Source of the DNA: Erysipelotrichaceae bacterium
GTDB lineage: Bacteria > Bacillota_I > Bacilli_A > Erysipelotrichales > Erysipelotrichaceae
Assembly: GCA_017550145.1 (NCBI GenBank)
Contig: JAFZQG010000015.1
Span: forward strand, 1-64,000
DNA: 64,000 nt
Direction of reading: 5' to 3'
A program made the translations under genes and the position numbers. Positions 1 to 7,414 of the stretch are shown in pieces; the first letter of the stretch is position 1, and the number at the start of each line of letters is the position of its first letter. The notes below the pieces were generated by a model, which ran no database searches, was not told where the DNA came from, and saw nothing but the letters and a program-made list of their open reading frames with translations.

Positions 1-32
1 GAAACAACCTCCTTCTTAGACATCTTGATCAT
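1..32 (-). CDS. Start of a minus-strand gene, possibly IstA-type transposase (partial)
   Basis: On the minus strand an AGGAGG (complement of 43-48) lies 11 nt before an ATG at 32, followed by the codons MIKMSKKEVV to the window edge. Only ten residues are visible, so the protein cannot be identified directly. Its place just inside the repeated IS21-like terminal motifs makes the first IS21 gene, the transposase IstA, the natural candidate. This is inference from position only. Confidence 0.35.
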   Translation of the reverse strand, partial: MIKMSKKEVV

Positions 33-141
33 ATGAATTTCAACCTCCTATATCAACGATATAAAAGGGTGATAATCACTGTCTAATCAATGGTGACATT
101 TTCGCTTGGGATTGCGGTGACATTTTCGAGTGTGATTAACA
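1..141 (-). mobile_element. Outer end of an IS21-type insertion sequence (partial)
   Basis: Two direct repeats of GGTGACATTTTCG lie at 92-104 and 116-128, 24 bp apart. Read on the minus strand the element would begin TGTTAATCACA at 141 and then carry two TGTCACC-containing repeats. Repeated terminal motifs of this kind next to a 5'-TG end are typical of IS21-family elements. A minus-strand gene with a good Shine-Dalgarno starts just inside. The element runs off the window, so family and completeness are inferred from the end alone. Confidence 0.42.
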
Positions 142-195
142 TCAGAGAATGAATCTGTTTATTATTTAGAGAATTTGAGTATAATAATCTTATCC

Positions 196-271
196 GGGGT
201 TTTAGCGCAGTTGGAAGCGCGCATCGCTGGCAGCGATGAGGTCACGGGTTCGAATCCCGTAAGCTCCACCA
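196..271 (+). tRNA. tRNA-Ala(GGC)
   Basis: A complete 76-nt cloverleaf with encoded CCA. The acceptor stem GGGGUUU/AAGCUCC contains the G3:U70 wobble pair that is the alanine identity element. The D stem is GCGC/GCGC, the anticodon stem CAUCG/CGAUG encloses CUGGCAG (anticodon GGC), and the T arm is ACGGG-UUCGAAU-CCCGU. It lies 55 bp from the IS end. Confidence 0.97.
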
Positions 272-283
272 TTGAACAATAAA

Positions 284-303
284 GAGCCTTAAAGGCTTTT
301 TTG
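284..303 (+). terminator. Rho-independent terminator of tRNA-Ala
   Basis: The inverted repeat AGCCTT/AAGGCT with a one-base loop is followed by a T run, 13 bp after the tRNA CCA. Confidence 0.75.
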
Positions 304-462
304 TTTACCTCTTATTCTATAAACTGTGCAATATTTGTTATAATTTAGGCGAAAACAAAGCCAAAAGGCCAATATGAAGAAACAAAACAAAATTGTGTTT
401 TTGGCAAAGTATATATAACATACTATATAGAAAGAAAGAATTAGGAAATTATATTAGTACAA

Positions 463-1449
463 ATGAAAAGAAAAGAAACAAACGGATTTACATTAGCCGA
501 ATTGTTGATAGTTGTAGCCATTATCGCTGTACTTGTGGCGATCAGTATTCCTATTTTTAATTCTCAGCTTGAAAAAGCCAGACGGGCTGTTGATATGTCA
601 AATATGCGTAATGCCTATGCTGTTCTGATGGCAGGGATTAATTCCGGAGAGAAGAATCAAGGTGAGACTTATTATTATGACGCCGCTTCCGGTTCTTTGG
701 TTGATGAGAGACCTGAGGGTTATGGTAAGTCTCAGTCAGAATCAGCCGGCTGGTGGAAAGGTGTCGGTATAACACGCGGCACTCCTAAAGGAAAAGCTCT
801 GCTGATTGAAATGAATCAGGACAGCGGCGTAGTCAACTATCTATGGGGTGGATCATACGCTGGACTCAATATAACTAACTCAACAGATTACAACAAATTG
901 AGTGAAACAGCCAAATTAGAACGTGATAAGGTTTTACTTGACAGTCTACAGAACGAGTTCAGGAACATGACTTATGGTCAGCTTCGTGATTTGTTTTTCG
1001 ATGGCAATAAACTGAAATCAGAGTTTAATGGTACAACCTATACGGATGGCAAAGAGCAAAAACTGGTAATAAACAGCAGCGATATTGGAGGATTATGTAT
1101 TACGATCGCAGAGAGCACGATCATCGATGGTAAAGTAAGCACAGAAGGCCAATATAACAACAAAATTTATCTTCCTGAGGTATTCCAGAATACGGGTTAT
1201 AACGTATCGGGGAATACAAACCAAAACTATATTACCACCACGGTTAGTGGTAATCCGGACAGTAATAGTACTATAGGGAAAAACGCCAGAATATGGGTCT
1301 GTCTTGGAATTAGTGAAAGCGAACTGAAAAGCCTTAGCGGCGATCAATTGAATCAGAAAGCCAGTACCGCCTACACTTATATTAAAGGTGCCGGTACAGT
1401 TACTGATCCATCTCTTAGCCAGAAAACCAGGAAAAATCAAAATAACTAG
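463..1449 (+). CDS. Orphan type IV pilin with a long C-terminal head (328 aa)
   Basis: A prepilin: short basic leader (MKRKETNG), cleavage site G8|F9, glutamate at +5 (GFTLAEL) and a hydrophobic stretch to about residue 32, then a roughly 290-residue head with no family I recognise. The 25 residues from GFTLAELL to SIPIF are identical to those of the major pilin at 33872, although the DNA differs at many synonymous sites. The head is about three times longer than that of the major pilin. It stands alone, about 25 kb from the pilus assembly genes, between tRNA-Ala and its own terminator, so it needs the assembly machinery encoded at 26.3-34.3 kb. The Shine-Dalgarno is weak (TAGGAA). It may be an alternative major pilin or a specialised minor pilin. 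Confidence 0.85.
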   Translation: MKRKETNGFTLAELLIVVAIIAVLVAISIPIFNSQLEKARRAVDMSNMRNAYAVLMAGINSGEKNQGETYYYDAASGSLVDERPEGYGKSQSESAGWWKGVGITRGTPKGKALLIEMNQDSGVVNYLWGGSYAGLNITNSTDYNKLSETAKLERDKVLLDSLQNEFRNMTYGQLRDLFFDGNKLKSEFNGTTYTDGKEQKLVINSSDIGGLCITIAESTIIDGKVSTEGQYNNKIYLPEVFQNTGYNVSGNTNQNYITTTVSGNPDSNSTIGKNARIWVCLGISESELKSLSGDQLNQKASTAYTYIKGAGTVTDPSLSQKTRKNQNN

Positions 1450-1495
1450 CATTTGAAACAATTATGATGTAAAACATTCAAAGTGACCTGAAAAG

Positions 1496-1538
1496 AAAAG
1501 AAGAATTTTAATCTTAAAGTTCTTCTTTTATTTTTTTG
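1496..1538 (+). terminator. Terminator of the orphan pilin gene
   Basis: AAAAGAAGAA at 1496-1505 pairs with TTCTTCTTTT at 1520-1529 and is followed by a T-rich run. Confidence 0.7.
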
Positions 1539-1785
1539 ATAGATGGAATGAGTTCAAAAAGTTTTGTTTATTTCTTACCAAAGGCAATCTTTTCGAATAC
1601 CTTAAGTGTCTTGGGGCATATTGAGACAAGCTCATTGATTTTTTGTCTCCCTTAATATTATTAATTATTTTTTTCAGATGAATATTTGATTCATTTACTC
1701 CAAGGAATAGCCATGTTTGCGATTTTGATTAAAACTAAACAATTTAAGAAAACATAAGAAACGCGAAGAAACAGGATAAATATAA

Positions 1786-1835
1786 TTACTAAAAAATAGT
1801 AAGTTTTGATATTAAATTCTACTATAAAATAGTAG
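1786..1835. promoter_or_regulatory. Tandem palindromes TACTA-N5-TAGTA in a 356-bp gap without a gene
   Basis: The gap 1539-1894 is AT-rich and holds no convincing gene. It contains two copies of TACTA-N5-TAGTA, at 1787-1801 (flanked by T and A) and 1820-1834 (flanked by C and G), with centres 33 bp apart, about three helical turns. Two like palindromes in phase are what a dimeric repressor pair would need. No promoter or gene that they would control is evident, so the operator role is a guess. A 64-aa minus-strand reading frame crosses them, but its repeated KTYYF only reflects the DNA repeat. Confidence 0.4.
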
Positions 1836-1870
1836 GTCTTTAATTTTTGACTAAGTAAAATGGTTTCAAT

Positions 1871-1896
1871 AAAAAAGGATTGCACTGCAACCCTTT
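1871..1896 (-). terminator. Terminator of the M42 peptidase gene
   Basis: On the minus strand AAAGGGTTG / CAATCCTTT forms a nine-pair stem (one G-U) followed by a run of six T. It overlaps the stop codon. Confidence 0.75.
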
Positions 1897-2995
1897 AATA
1901 ACGGTTAAGATCGAAATATTTATCCAGTAGATCGATGAAATGACACAGTAGTTCACCGGTCTGTTTAAGATCTTTCACATCGATCAGTTCCAGAGGCGAA
2001 TGTGAGTAACGGTCTGGAGTTCCTAAATCCATACAAGGAATGCCGTCATTTTCCAGCGCAAGATAAGCGGTATCTGATAAAGCGCCTCTGGCAGCCTGTC
2101 TTTGGATCTTGATATCTTTTTCTTCGGCGGCTTTCTTTAACAGTTCGAACATGCCTTTATGGACGATGTTTCCGTTGAGCGTACCTTTACCATGGAAATT
2201 GAACATCGTCACACCAACACCATTATTCATCTTAACGTTGGAGACTTTTCCTCTCTGGTCAGGGGTATCAGCTGCACCCGGACCAAGGATGGAGATTGCC
2301 ATATCGCATTTTGCACTGCGGTTTGCCATCATGGCACCGCGGGCTGAATATTCTTCCCAAACAGTTCCAACCAGTCTGATTGTCGCTTTAGGCTGATTTT
2401 CTTTAAGATATTGAGCGATCTGAATGAGATTGGTCATACCGGCAGCGGCATCGATATATGATCCAGATACACGATCATTCAGTAAGTCATAGTATGCTTC
2501 ACCATACGCAACCGGGCAGCCGACCTGAATGCCCAGATCATAGAGTTCTTGAGCACTTCTGGCACCGATGTCGATAAACAGATCGTTGAGGGAATCGGCT
2601 TTGGCTTTTTCTTCATTGGACATAATGTGGTAGGCTCTGGTTCCGAAGATACCGTTGTAGTATTTTCCGTCTTCGCTGCCGACTCTGACCGGTGTTCCGG
2701 TCATGACTTTTTCCGGGACGCCTCCTACTCTGTCAACAAAGATGAATCCGTCCGGATCAATTCTCTTGATCACAAAGCCGATCGTATCCATATGCGCAAA
2801 CACCATCAGAACAGGAGCGTCTTCTTGACTTCCTTTGAAGGTGGTGATACAGTTGCCGACTTTATCGATAAAGACATCATCTGTGTATTTGGCCATGTCT
2901 TCTTTTAGGCGATAGGCCATTTCTTTTTCATAGCCGCTGACGCGGACAACAGACATGTATTCTTTAAGCTTGTTTTTGAGTTCCCGGACTTCCAT
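1895..2995 (-). CDS. M42-family aminopeptidase (FrvX/YsdC-like metallopeptidase)
   Basis: A cytoplasmic di-metal peptidase of the M42 (glutamyl aminopeptidase/deblocking) family, normally a dodecameric enzyme trimming peptides. Visible landmarks, counted from the chosen start: AHMD near 67-70 (metal His and catalytic Asp), Asp183 in YIDAAAG, the EE pair at 215-216 (general base and metal ligand) and His near 332 in RYSHSP. The usual LDDRAG motif is reduced to IDAAAG, keeping one Asp. At 366 aa it has family length. The reading frame extends to 3049, but AGAGGT precedes the ATG at 2995 and a TATAAT box lies between the two possible starts, so 2995 is preferred. The sugar kinase is transcribed divergently. 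Confidence 0.88.
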   Translation of the reverse strand: MEVRELKNKLKEYMSVVRVSGYEKEMAYRLKEDMAKYTDDVFIDKVGNCITTFKGSQEDAPVLMVFAHMDTIGFVIKRIDPDGFIFVDRVGGVPEKVMTGTPVRVGSEDGKYYNGIFGTRAYHIMSNEEKAKADSLNDLFIDIGARSAQELYDLGIQVGCPVAYGEAYYDLLNDRVSGSYIDAAAGMTNLIQIAQYLKENQPKATIRLVGTVWEEYSARGAMMANRSAKCDMAISILGPGAADTPDQRGKVSNVKMNNGVGVTMFNFHGKGTLNGNIVHKGMFELLKKAAEEKDIKIQRQAARGALSDTAYLALENDGIPCMDLGTPDRYSHSPLELIDVKDLKQTGELLCHFIDLLDKYFDLNRY

Positions 2996-3019
2996 GTTCA
3001 ATACCTCTTTTTCCCTTTC

Positions 3020-3025
3020 ATTATA
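3020..3025 (-). promoter_or_regulatory. -10 box of the M42 peptidase promoter
   Basis: TATAAT on the minus strand. The predicted start point falls about 20 nt before the ATG at 2995 and after the upstream in-frame ATG at 3049, which supports the shorter gene. Its -35 region overlaps that of the divergent kinase promoter. Confidence 0.55.
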
Positions 3026-3042
3026 TCCCAATCGGTGTTTCT

Positions 3043-3072
3043 TCGACATTACTCCTTTGGGGGTGCTACAAT
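3043..3072 (+). promoter_or_regulatory. Promoter of the FGGY kinase, predicted leaderless
   Basis: -35 TCGACA (3043-3048), 18-bp spacer, extended -10 TGCTACAAT (3064-3072). Six bases (GAGTTC) separate the -10 from ATGATG at 3079, so transcription should start at or next to the AUG. No Shine-Dalgarno precedes the gene. Confidence 0.65.
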
Positions 3073-3078
3073 GAGTTC

Positions 3079-4590
3079 ATGATGAGAAGTATGAACGATC
3101 CGATTCTGATGGGGATCGATGGCGGTACCGGTGGTATCAGAGTCGGTCTTTATGACAAACAGGGTAACTGTCTGTCTTTTGCGATCGAAGAATACAAGAC
3201 CGATTTTCCTAAACCCGGCTGGGCACAGCAGAATCCTGAGGACTGGTGGTGCACTTTAAAAACCGCAATCAGTAAAGCTCTGGAAAAGGGAAAAATCAAA
3301 GCGGAAGATATCTCGGCTTTAGCATGTGATACAACATGTACCAGCGTAGTTGTCTGCAAGAAGGACGGAACACTTTTGTATCCGTGTATCATCTGGATGG
3401 ATGTCAGAGCAGGCAAGGAAGCGGATAAGCTGCTGGAAAAGAGCGGTGAGTTCTATTCACCGGAATGGATGCCTCCGAAACTGGCGTGGCTAAAGCGCAA
3501 TGAAAGAAAAATCTATGATGAGGCGGAAGTCTTCTGTGAGTATCAGGACTGGCTGACTTATAAGCTTACCGGTGAGTGGTGTATGAATAATAATACCGCC
3601 TGTAACTGGGGATATTCGATCAAGACCGGCTTCTCAGAAAGAATCTATGAAATACTTGATATCAAGGAAGCTTTAGTTAAATTCCCTAAAGATAAGGTAT
3701 ACAGAGTAGGAGATAGGATCGGTTCTTTATCTGAGAGTGCTGCCGATTATTTAGGTTTGCCTGCAGGTTTACCGATTGCCCAGGGCGGTATCGATTCTTC
3801 GATAGGCTTATTGGGAATCGGAGTTAACCGTTCCGGAAGGATCGGTATGATTACTGGCAGTTCCAATCTGGCCATGGCTTTAAATGAAAGACCGTTACTT
3901 AATCCGACCGGTTCCAATAATGGTCCGGATAATCTGATTGAGGGTTACTATACCGATTATGTAGCGCAGAGTGCTTCGGGTTCGATCCTGTCGTGGTTCA
4001 AGAAGGAATTCTGTCCTGATAAGTCTTATAAGGAGATGGATGATCTGGCTAAGGATGTGCCTATAGGATCTAATGGTTTATTATTACTTGATTATTTCCA
4101 AGGTAACAAACATCCTTATCATGATTCCAAAGTAAAGGGCATGTTTTATGGATTATCACTGGCTCATACCAAGGCCGATATGTATAGAGCGATCTTGGAA
4201 GGTGTAGCTTTCGGCAGCGAAAGGATATTGGATACTTTCAGGGAAAACGGTGTTGATGTCAAGGAGATGAATATCGCCGGAGGCAGTGCCAGAAGTCCGC
4301 TATGGATGCAGATACATGCGGATGTGTCAAATATCGTCATCAATGTGCCAAAGGATATCAATGCGCCTAACTTAGGCTGTGCGATAGCCTGTGCGGTGAT
4401 GTTGGGTATATATCCTTCTTTAAAGGAAGCGGTTGATCAGATGGTCAGATACGAAAGATCGTATTATCCGAATCCTGAGAACCATCTTAAATATCAGAGG
4501 ATCTATGAACTGTATAAGAGTTTCTATCCGGAAACAAAAGAGTGGATGCATAGATTTGCGGATGCATTTGAGGAAAATGAAAAGTCCTGA
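3079..4590 (+). CDS. FGGY-family carbohydrate kinase (503 aa)
   Basis: An ATP-dependent sugar or polyol kinase of the FGGY family (xylulokinase/glycerokinase type). The N-terminal actin-like half opens with MGIDGGTGGIRVGLYD, the phosphate-binding loop. The C-terminal half carries MITGSSNLAMAL, the IAGGSARSPLW adenosine motif near residue 400 and NLGCAIACAVMLG. Substrate cannot be read from the sequence; L-ribulose, xylulose or an unusual polyol are possible. It is monocistronic, divergent from the M42 gene, and shares a bidirectional terminator with the convergent BtpA-family gene. ATGATG is taken as the start because the promoter places the mRNA 5' end there; Met5 (3091) is the alternative. 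Confidence 0.88.
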   Translation: MMRSMNDPILMGIDGGTGGIRVGLYDKQGNCLSFAIEEYKTDFPKPGWAQQNPEDWWCTLKTAISKALEKGKIKAEDISALACDTTCTSVVVCKKDGTLLYPCIIWMDVRAGKEADKLLEKSGEFYSPEWMPPKLAWLKRNERKIYDEAEVFCEYQDWLTYKLTGEWCMNNNTACNWGYSIKTGFSERIYEILDIKEALVKFPKDKVYRVGDRIGSLSESAADYLGLPAGLPIAQGGIDSSIGLLGIGVNRSGRIGMITGSSNLAMALNERPLLNPTGSNNGPDNLIEGYYTDYVAQSASGSILSWFKKEFCPDKSYKEMDDLAKDVPIGSNGLLLLDYFQGNKHPYHDSKVKGMFYGLSLAHTKADMYRAILEGVAFGSERILDTFRENGVDVKEMNIAGGSARSPLWMQIHADVSNIVINVPKDINAPNLGCAIACAVMLGIYPSLKEAVDQMVRYERSYYPNPENHLKYQRIYELYKSFYPETKEWMHRFADAFEENEKS

Positions 4591-4616
4591 TTCATATGAA
4601 CCAGGACTCTTTTTTG
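4583..4616. terminator. Bidirectional terminator between kinase and BtpA-family gene
   Basis: AGTCCTG and CAGGACT flank the inner palindrome TTCATATGAA, giving a long near-perfect hairpin followed by a T run on the plus strand. It includes the kinase stop codon and ends three bases before the convergent gene's stop. Confidence 0.85.
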
Positions 4617-4618
4617 AA

Positions 4619-5458
4619 TTATAAGGTTTTGCGGAAATCTTTGACGATGTCCATGAATTCCTTGACTCTGTTGTAGTCGACAGGGTTTTCAAATTTACCG
4701 TCAACCTTGAACGTTGTGGCACATACTGCACCATCGGAAGCGGAAAGCTGTCTGATGATATTATCCTTATTGCATCCGGTATTGCATAATACCGGTGTTT
4801 TCTTTAAGGCGTTCTTGACCTGAGTCAGAACCTGAGTGTCGGTCTCTGAACCGGCAGTCAGACCGGATACGCAGATGGCATCGGGACGGCAGTTGAATTC
4901 AGTCGTTTTGGCGATCTGCGCGATATCGCGGTCAGCCAGATATTTGGCAGCTTCCGGTACGATGTTGTATAACATCTTTACATCATCAGCTCCGATTCTG
5001 TGTCTGTGTCTGGCAGTTGCGCCCGGATCGGTATTCCAGAGACCAAAGTCGGCGGCGTAAACACCGGAAATGATCTCACGGATGAACTTGCCGCCGGTTG
5101 CTTTGGCGACATCCAAAGAGGCAATCGGATCCCAGAGGCAGTTGATGCCGTAAGGGACGGTAATTTCACTTCTTAACTGTCCTACCACAAAGGCCATGGC
5201 AGCTAAGGTTATCGGTTCCATTTTGGTAAGGTATGGCAAGGCGAATTCATTTGAGAACATGACTCCGTCAACGCCTCCGTCCTGTAAGGCATGAAGGTCT
5301 TTACGGGCACAGTCAACGACTTTGTCCATTCCTCCTTCTTCATCAAAATAAGGATCACCCGGTAACGGCTGCAGATGGCACATTGCGATGATCGGTTTAT
5401 CTACATTGAAGGTTTCTTTCAACCAATTGCTTGTATCTGAATAGAAATCTAAGGCCAT
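4619..5458 (-). CDS. BtpA/SgcQ-family TIM-barrel protein (279 aa)
   Basis: Full-length member of the BtpA/SgcQ family. Family members were named from a cyanobacterial photosystem I biogenesis factor and an E. coli sugar-related gene, but most bacterial members have unknown function. Seen here: PIIAMCHLQPLPGDP near the N-terminus, DGGVDGVMFSNEF, VPYGINCLWDP and FIREIISGVYAADFG, all conserved barrel segments. No signal peptide, so cytoplasmic. A strong AGGGAGG lies 9 nt before the ATG. A role with the neighbouring sugar kinase is plausible because SgcQ sits in a sugar operon, but the two genes are convergent and not co-transcribed. Confidence 0.85.
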   Translation of the reverse strand: MALDFYSDTSNWLKETFNVDKPIIAMCHLQPLPGDPYFDEEGGMDKVVDCARKDLHALQDGGVDGVMFSNEFALPYLTKMEPITLAAMAFVVGQLRSEITVPYGINCLWDPIASLDVAKATGGKFIREIISGVYAADFGLWNTDPGATARHRHRIGADDVKMLYNIVPEAAKYLADRDIAQIAKTTEFNCRPDAICVSGLTAGSETDTQVLTQVKNALKKTPVLCNTGCNKDNIIRQLSASDGAVCATTFKVDGKFENPVDYNRVKEFMDIVKDFRKTL

Positions 5459-5614
5459 AATTAATTCCTCCCTTTATCAATGATAATATAGAGCCTGTTT
5501 CATAGACAATAAATAAGTACAAATCCGGATAAAGATTGAAAATTCAGGCATATAAAATGGGTTTATAATAGATTTGTACAGAATTAAATCTAAACAATAT
5601 TATGGGGGTTCAGT

Positions 5615-6565
5615 ATGAGTGAAACTAAGAAAAGACTGGTAACAAGAAGTGATTTCGATGGCCTTGTCTGTGCCATGATTCTGAAGGAACTGGATATCAT
5701 CGATGACATCAAGTTCGTTCATCCTAAGGATGTGCAGGACGGCAAAGTCGATATCACAGCTAATGATATTACGACCAACCTGCCTTTTGACAAAAGAGTA
5801 GGTCTGGCTTTTGACCACCATGAGTCCGAACTGACAAGACTGGTCGGTGTAGATTATAAAGACCGTTATATCATCGATCCGGATGCCAAGAGTGCGGCCA
5901 GAGTTGTCTATGATTACTATGGCGGTAAGGCAGCTTTACCGCGCATTACCGACGAACTGATGGAAGCTGTCGATAAGGGTGACTCGGCTGACTTTACACT
6001 GGAAGAAGTACTCAATCCAAAAGGCTGGGTGCTGATGAACTTCTTAATGGATGCCAGAACAGGTCTGGGACGTTTCCATACCTTCCGTATTTCCAACTAT
6101 GATCTGATGATGGAACTGATCGATCACTGCATCAATATGAGTGTCGATGAGATCCTGGAACTGCCTGATGTCAAGGAAAGAGTAGACCTCTATTTCGAGC
6201 AGCAGGAACTGTTCAAGAAACAGGTTGAGCGTCTGGCCAGAGTTGAAGGCAGAGTAGTAGTTCTTGATTTGCGTAATGAGGAAACGATCTATGCGGGTAA
6301 CCGTTTCATGGTCTATGCGTTATATCCTGAAGCACAGATTTCGATCCATGTGGCCTGGGGCTTCAAGAAGCAGAATACGGCTGTCATGATCGGCAAATCC
6401 ATCATCAATAAGGATTCCGATGTGAATATCGGTGAGATCTGCTTAAGCTACGGCGGCGGCGGTCACAAGAATGCAGGAACCTGCCAGCTGGATAATGATG
6501 TGGTAGATGCGGAACTTCCGAATATCATCGCCAGAATCAATGAAGGCTGTTCACCGATCGAATAA
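5615..6565 (+). CDS. DHH/DHHA1-family phosphoesterase (exopolyphosphatase-like)
   Basis: Contains the DHH-family motifs in order: SDFDGL (12-17, metal-binding Asp residues), DHHE (67-70) and a C-terminal DHHA1 glycine motif GGGGHKNAG near 279. The family hydrolyses phosphodiester or phosphoanhydride bonds (oligoribonucleotides, cyclic dinucleotides, polyphosphate) with Mn2+. The 316-aa length lacks the GGDEF-like and PAS parts of GdpP, so it is a stand-alone enzyme. A GGGGG Shine-Dalgarno stands 6 nt before the ATG and a TATAAT box lies at 5564-5569. Given two c-di-GMP-type proteins in the window, cyclic-dinucleotide breakdown products are possible substrates, but that is inference. Confidence 0.83.
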   Translation: MSETKKRLVTRSDFDGLVCAMILKELDIIDDIKFVHPKDVQDGKVDITANDITTNLPFDKRVGLAFDHHESELTRLVGVDYKDRYIIDPDAKSAARVVYDYYGGKAALPRITDELMEAVDKGDSADFTLEEVLNPKGWVLMNFLMDARTGLGRFHTFRISNYDLMMELIDHCINMSVDEILELPDVKERVDLYFEQQELFKKQVERLARVEGRVVVLDLRNEETIYAGNRFMVYALYPEAQISIHVAWGFKKQNTAVMIGKSIINKDSDVNIGEICLSYGGGGHKNAGTCQLDNDVVDAELPNIIARINEGCSPIE

Positions 6566-6568
6566 ATA

Positions 6569-6597
6569 ATTCAAGGGCTGCAAAGCCCTTTTGAATT
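6569..6597 (+). terminator. Terminator after the DHH phosphoesterase
   Basis: ATTCAAGGGCT / AGCCCTTTTGAAT forms a long hairpin immediately after the stop codon. The T-run is partly in the stem. Confidence 0.7.
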
Positions 6598-6621
6598 GGG
6601 TAGAGTATAATTAAAGTGTAT

Positions 6622-6697
6622 GGAGGATTAGCTCAGTCGGGAGAGCGTGCTCTTCACAGGGGTGAGGTCGCAGGTTCGAGCCCTGTATCCTCCACCA
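6622..6697 (+). tRNA. tRNA-Val(CAC)
   Basis: A 76-nt cloverleaf with encoded CCA. Acceptor GGAGGAU/AUCCUCC, D stem GCUC/GAGC, anticodon loop UUCACAG (anticodon CAC, codon GUG), T arm GCAGG-UUCGAGC-CCUGU. The anticodon stem UGCUC/GGGUG contains several G-U pairs, which is unusual and makes the call slightly less certain than for the alanine tRNA. Confidence 0.9.
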
Positions 6698-6705
6698 TAT
6701 AAAGA

Positions 6706-6740
6706 AAACCTCTTTTGTACTCAGAAGAGGTTTATTGTTT
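6706..6740 (+). terminator. Terminator after tRNA-Val
   Basis: AAACCTCTT (6706-6714) pairs with AAGAGGTTT (6725-6733), followed by ATTGTTT. Confidence 0.6.
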
Positions 6741-6756
6741 AATGCATGGAGGAGCT

Positions 6757-7356
6757 ATGTATCCGGATAAGAAAGAAGCCGAAAGACTTTTAACCGAAGC
6801 AGGAAAATGCAATCCCGGTAAATGGGTAAGCCACAGTATGACAGTCGCACATTGTGCTGAAAGGATTGCCTACTATGCAGGGATGGATCCCGATAAGGCA
6901 TATGTTCTGGGTTTACTACATGATATCGGAAGAAAGTTCGGAGTAAGTTATCTGAAACATGTCTATGACGGTTATACATATATGATGTCGCTAGGATATG
7001 ACGATGCCGCAAGGATCTGCCTTACCCACTCTTTCAACGACAATAATATCGAAGCTTATGTAGGGAAGTTTGATACGAGCGAAGAAGAAACAAAACTGAT
7101 CCGTGAAAAACTGAAAGAAGTAACACAGGATGATTATGACAGACTGATCCAACTCTGTGATTCAATCGGTGGAGCTGAAGGAGTAATGGATATCATTGAC
7201 CGGATGAGTGATGTGAAGAACCGTTACGGTTCATACGATCAGAACAAGTGGGATACAAATCTGAAACTCAAAGACTATTTTGAAGAAAAGATGGGAAAAG
7301 ATCTTTATGTGGCGGTAGATAAGGACAATTACACGCCCCAATATATCAAAATATAA
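6757..7356 (+). CDS. HD-domain hydrolase (199 aa)
   Basis: A small HD-superfamily metal-dependent phosphohydrolase. The conserved histidine of HSMTVAHCAERIA, the HD pair in LLHDIGRKFG and the later Asp in QLCDSIGG supply the H...HD...D ligand set. Substrate is not predictable. An upstream in-frame TTG at 6715 lies in the tRNA terminator; ATG at 6757 follows GGAGG with 4 nt spacing and is preferred, with ATG 6742 as alternative. Downstream is mgtE, which has its own -10 box and Shine-Dalgarno. Confidence 0.82.
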   Translation: MYPDKKEAERLLTEAGKCNPGKWVSHSMTVAHCAERIAYYAGMDPDKAYVLGLLHDIGRKFGVSYLKHVYDGYTYMMSLGYDDAARICLTHSFNDNNIEAYVGKFDTSEEETKLIREKLKEVTQDDYDRLIQLCDSIGGAEGVMDIIDRMSDVKNRYGSYDQNKWDTNLKLKDYFEEKMGKDLYVAVDKDNYTPQYIKI

Positions 7357-7414
7357 TTTATAATAAATAATCGAAAGAGATAATTAGCCTATGCTATCTG
7401 GGCAGGTGAACTTT

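Noticed and set aside
1093-1461. 122-aa minus-strand frame opposite the orphan pilin
   Set aside because: Shadow frame overlapping a clear prepilin gene; no start signal.
1691-1885. 64-aa hydrophobic minus-strand frame
   Set aside because: No Shine-Dalgarno, and its repeated KTYYF is a by-product of the TACTA/TAGTA palindromes; it also runs close to the M42 terminator.
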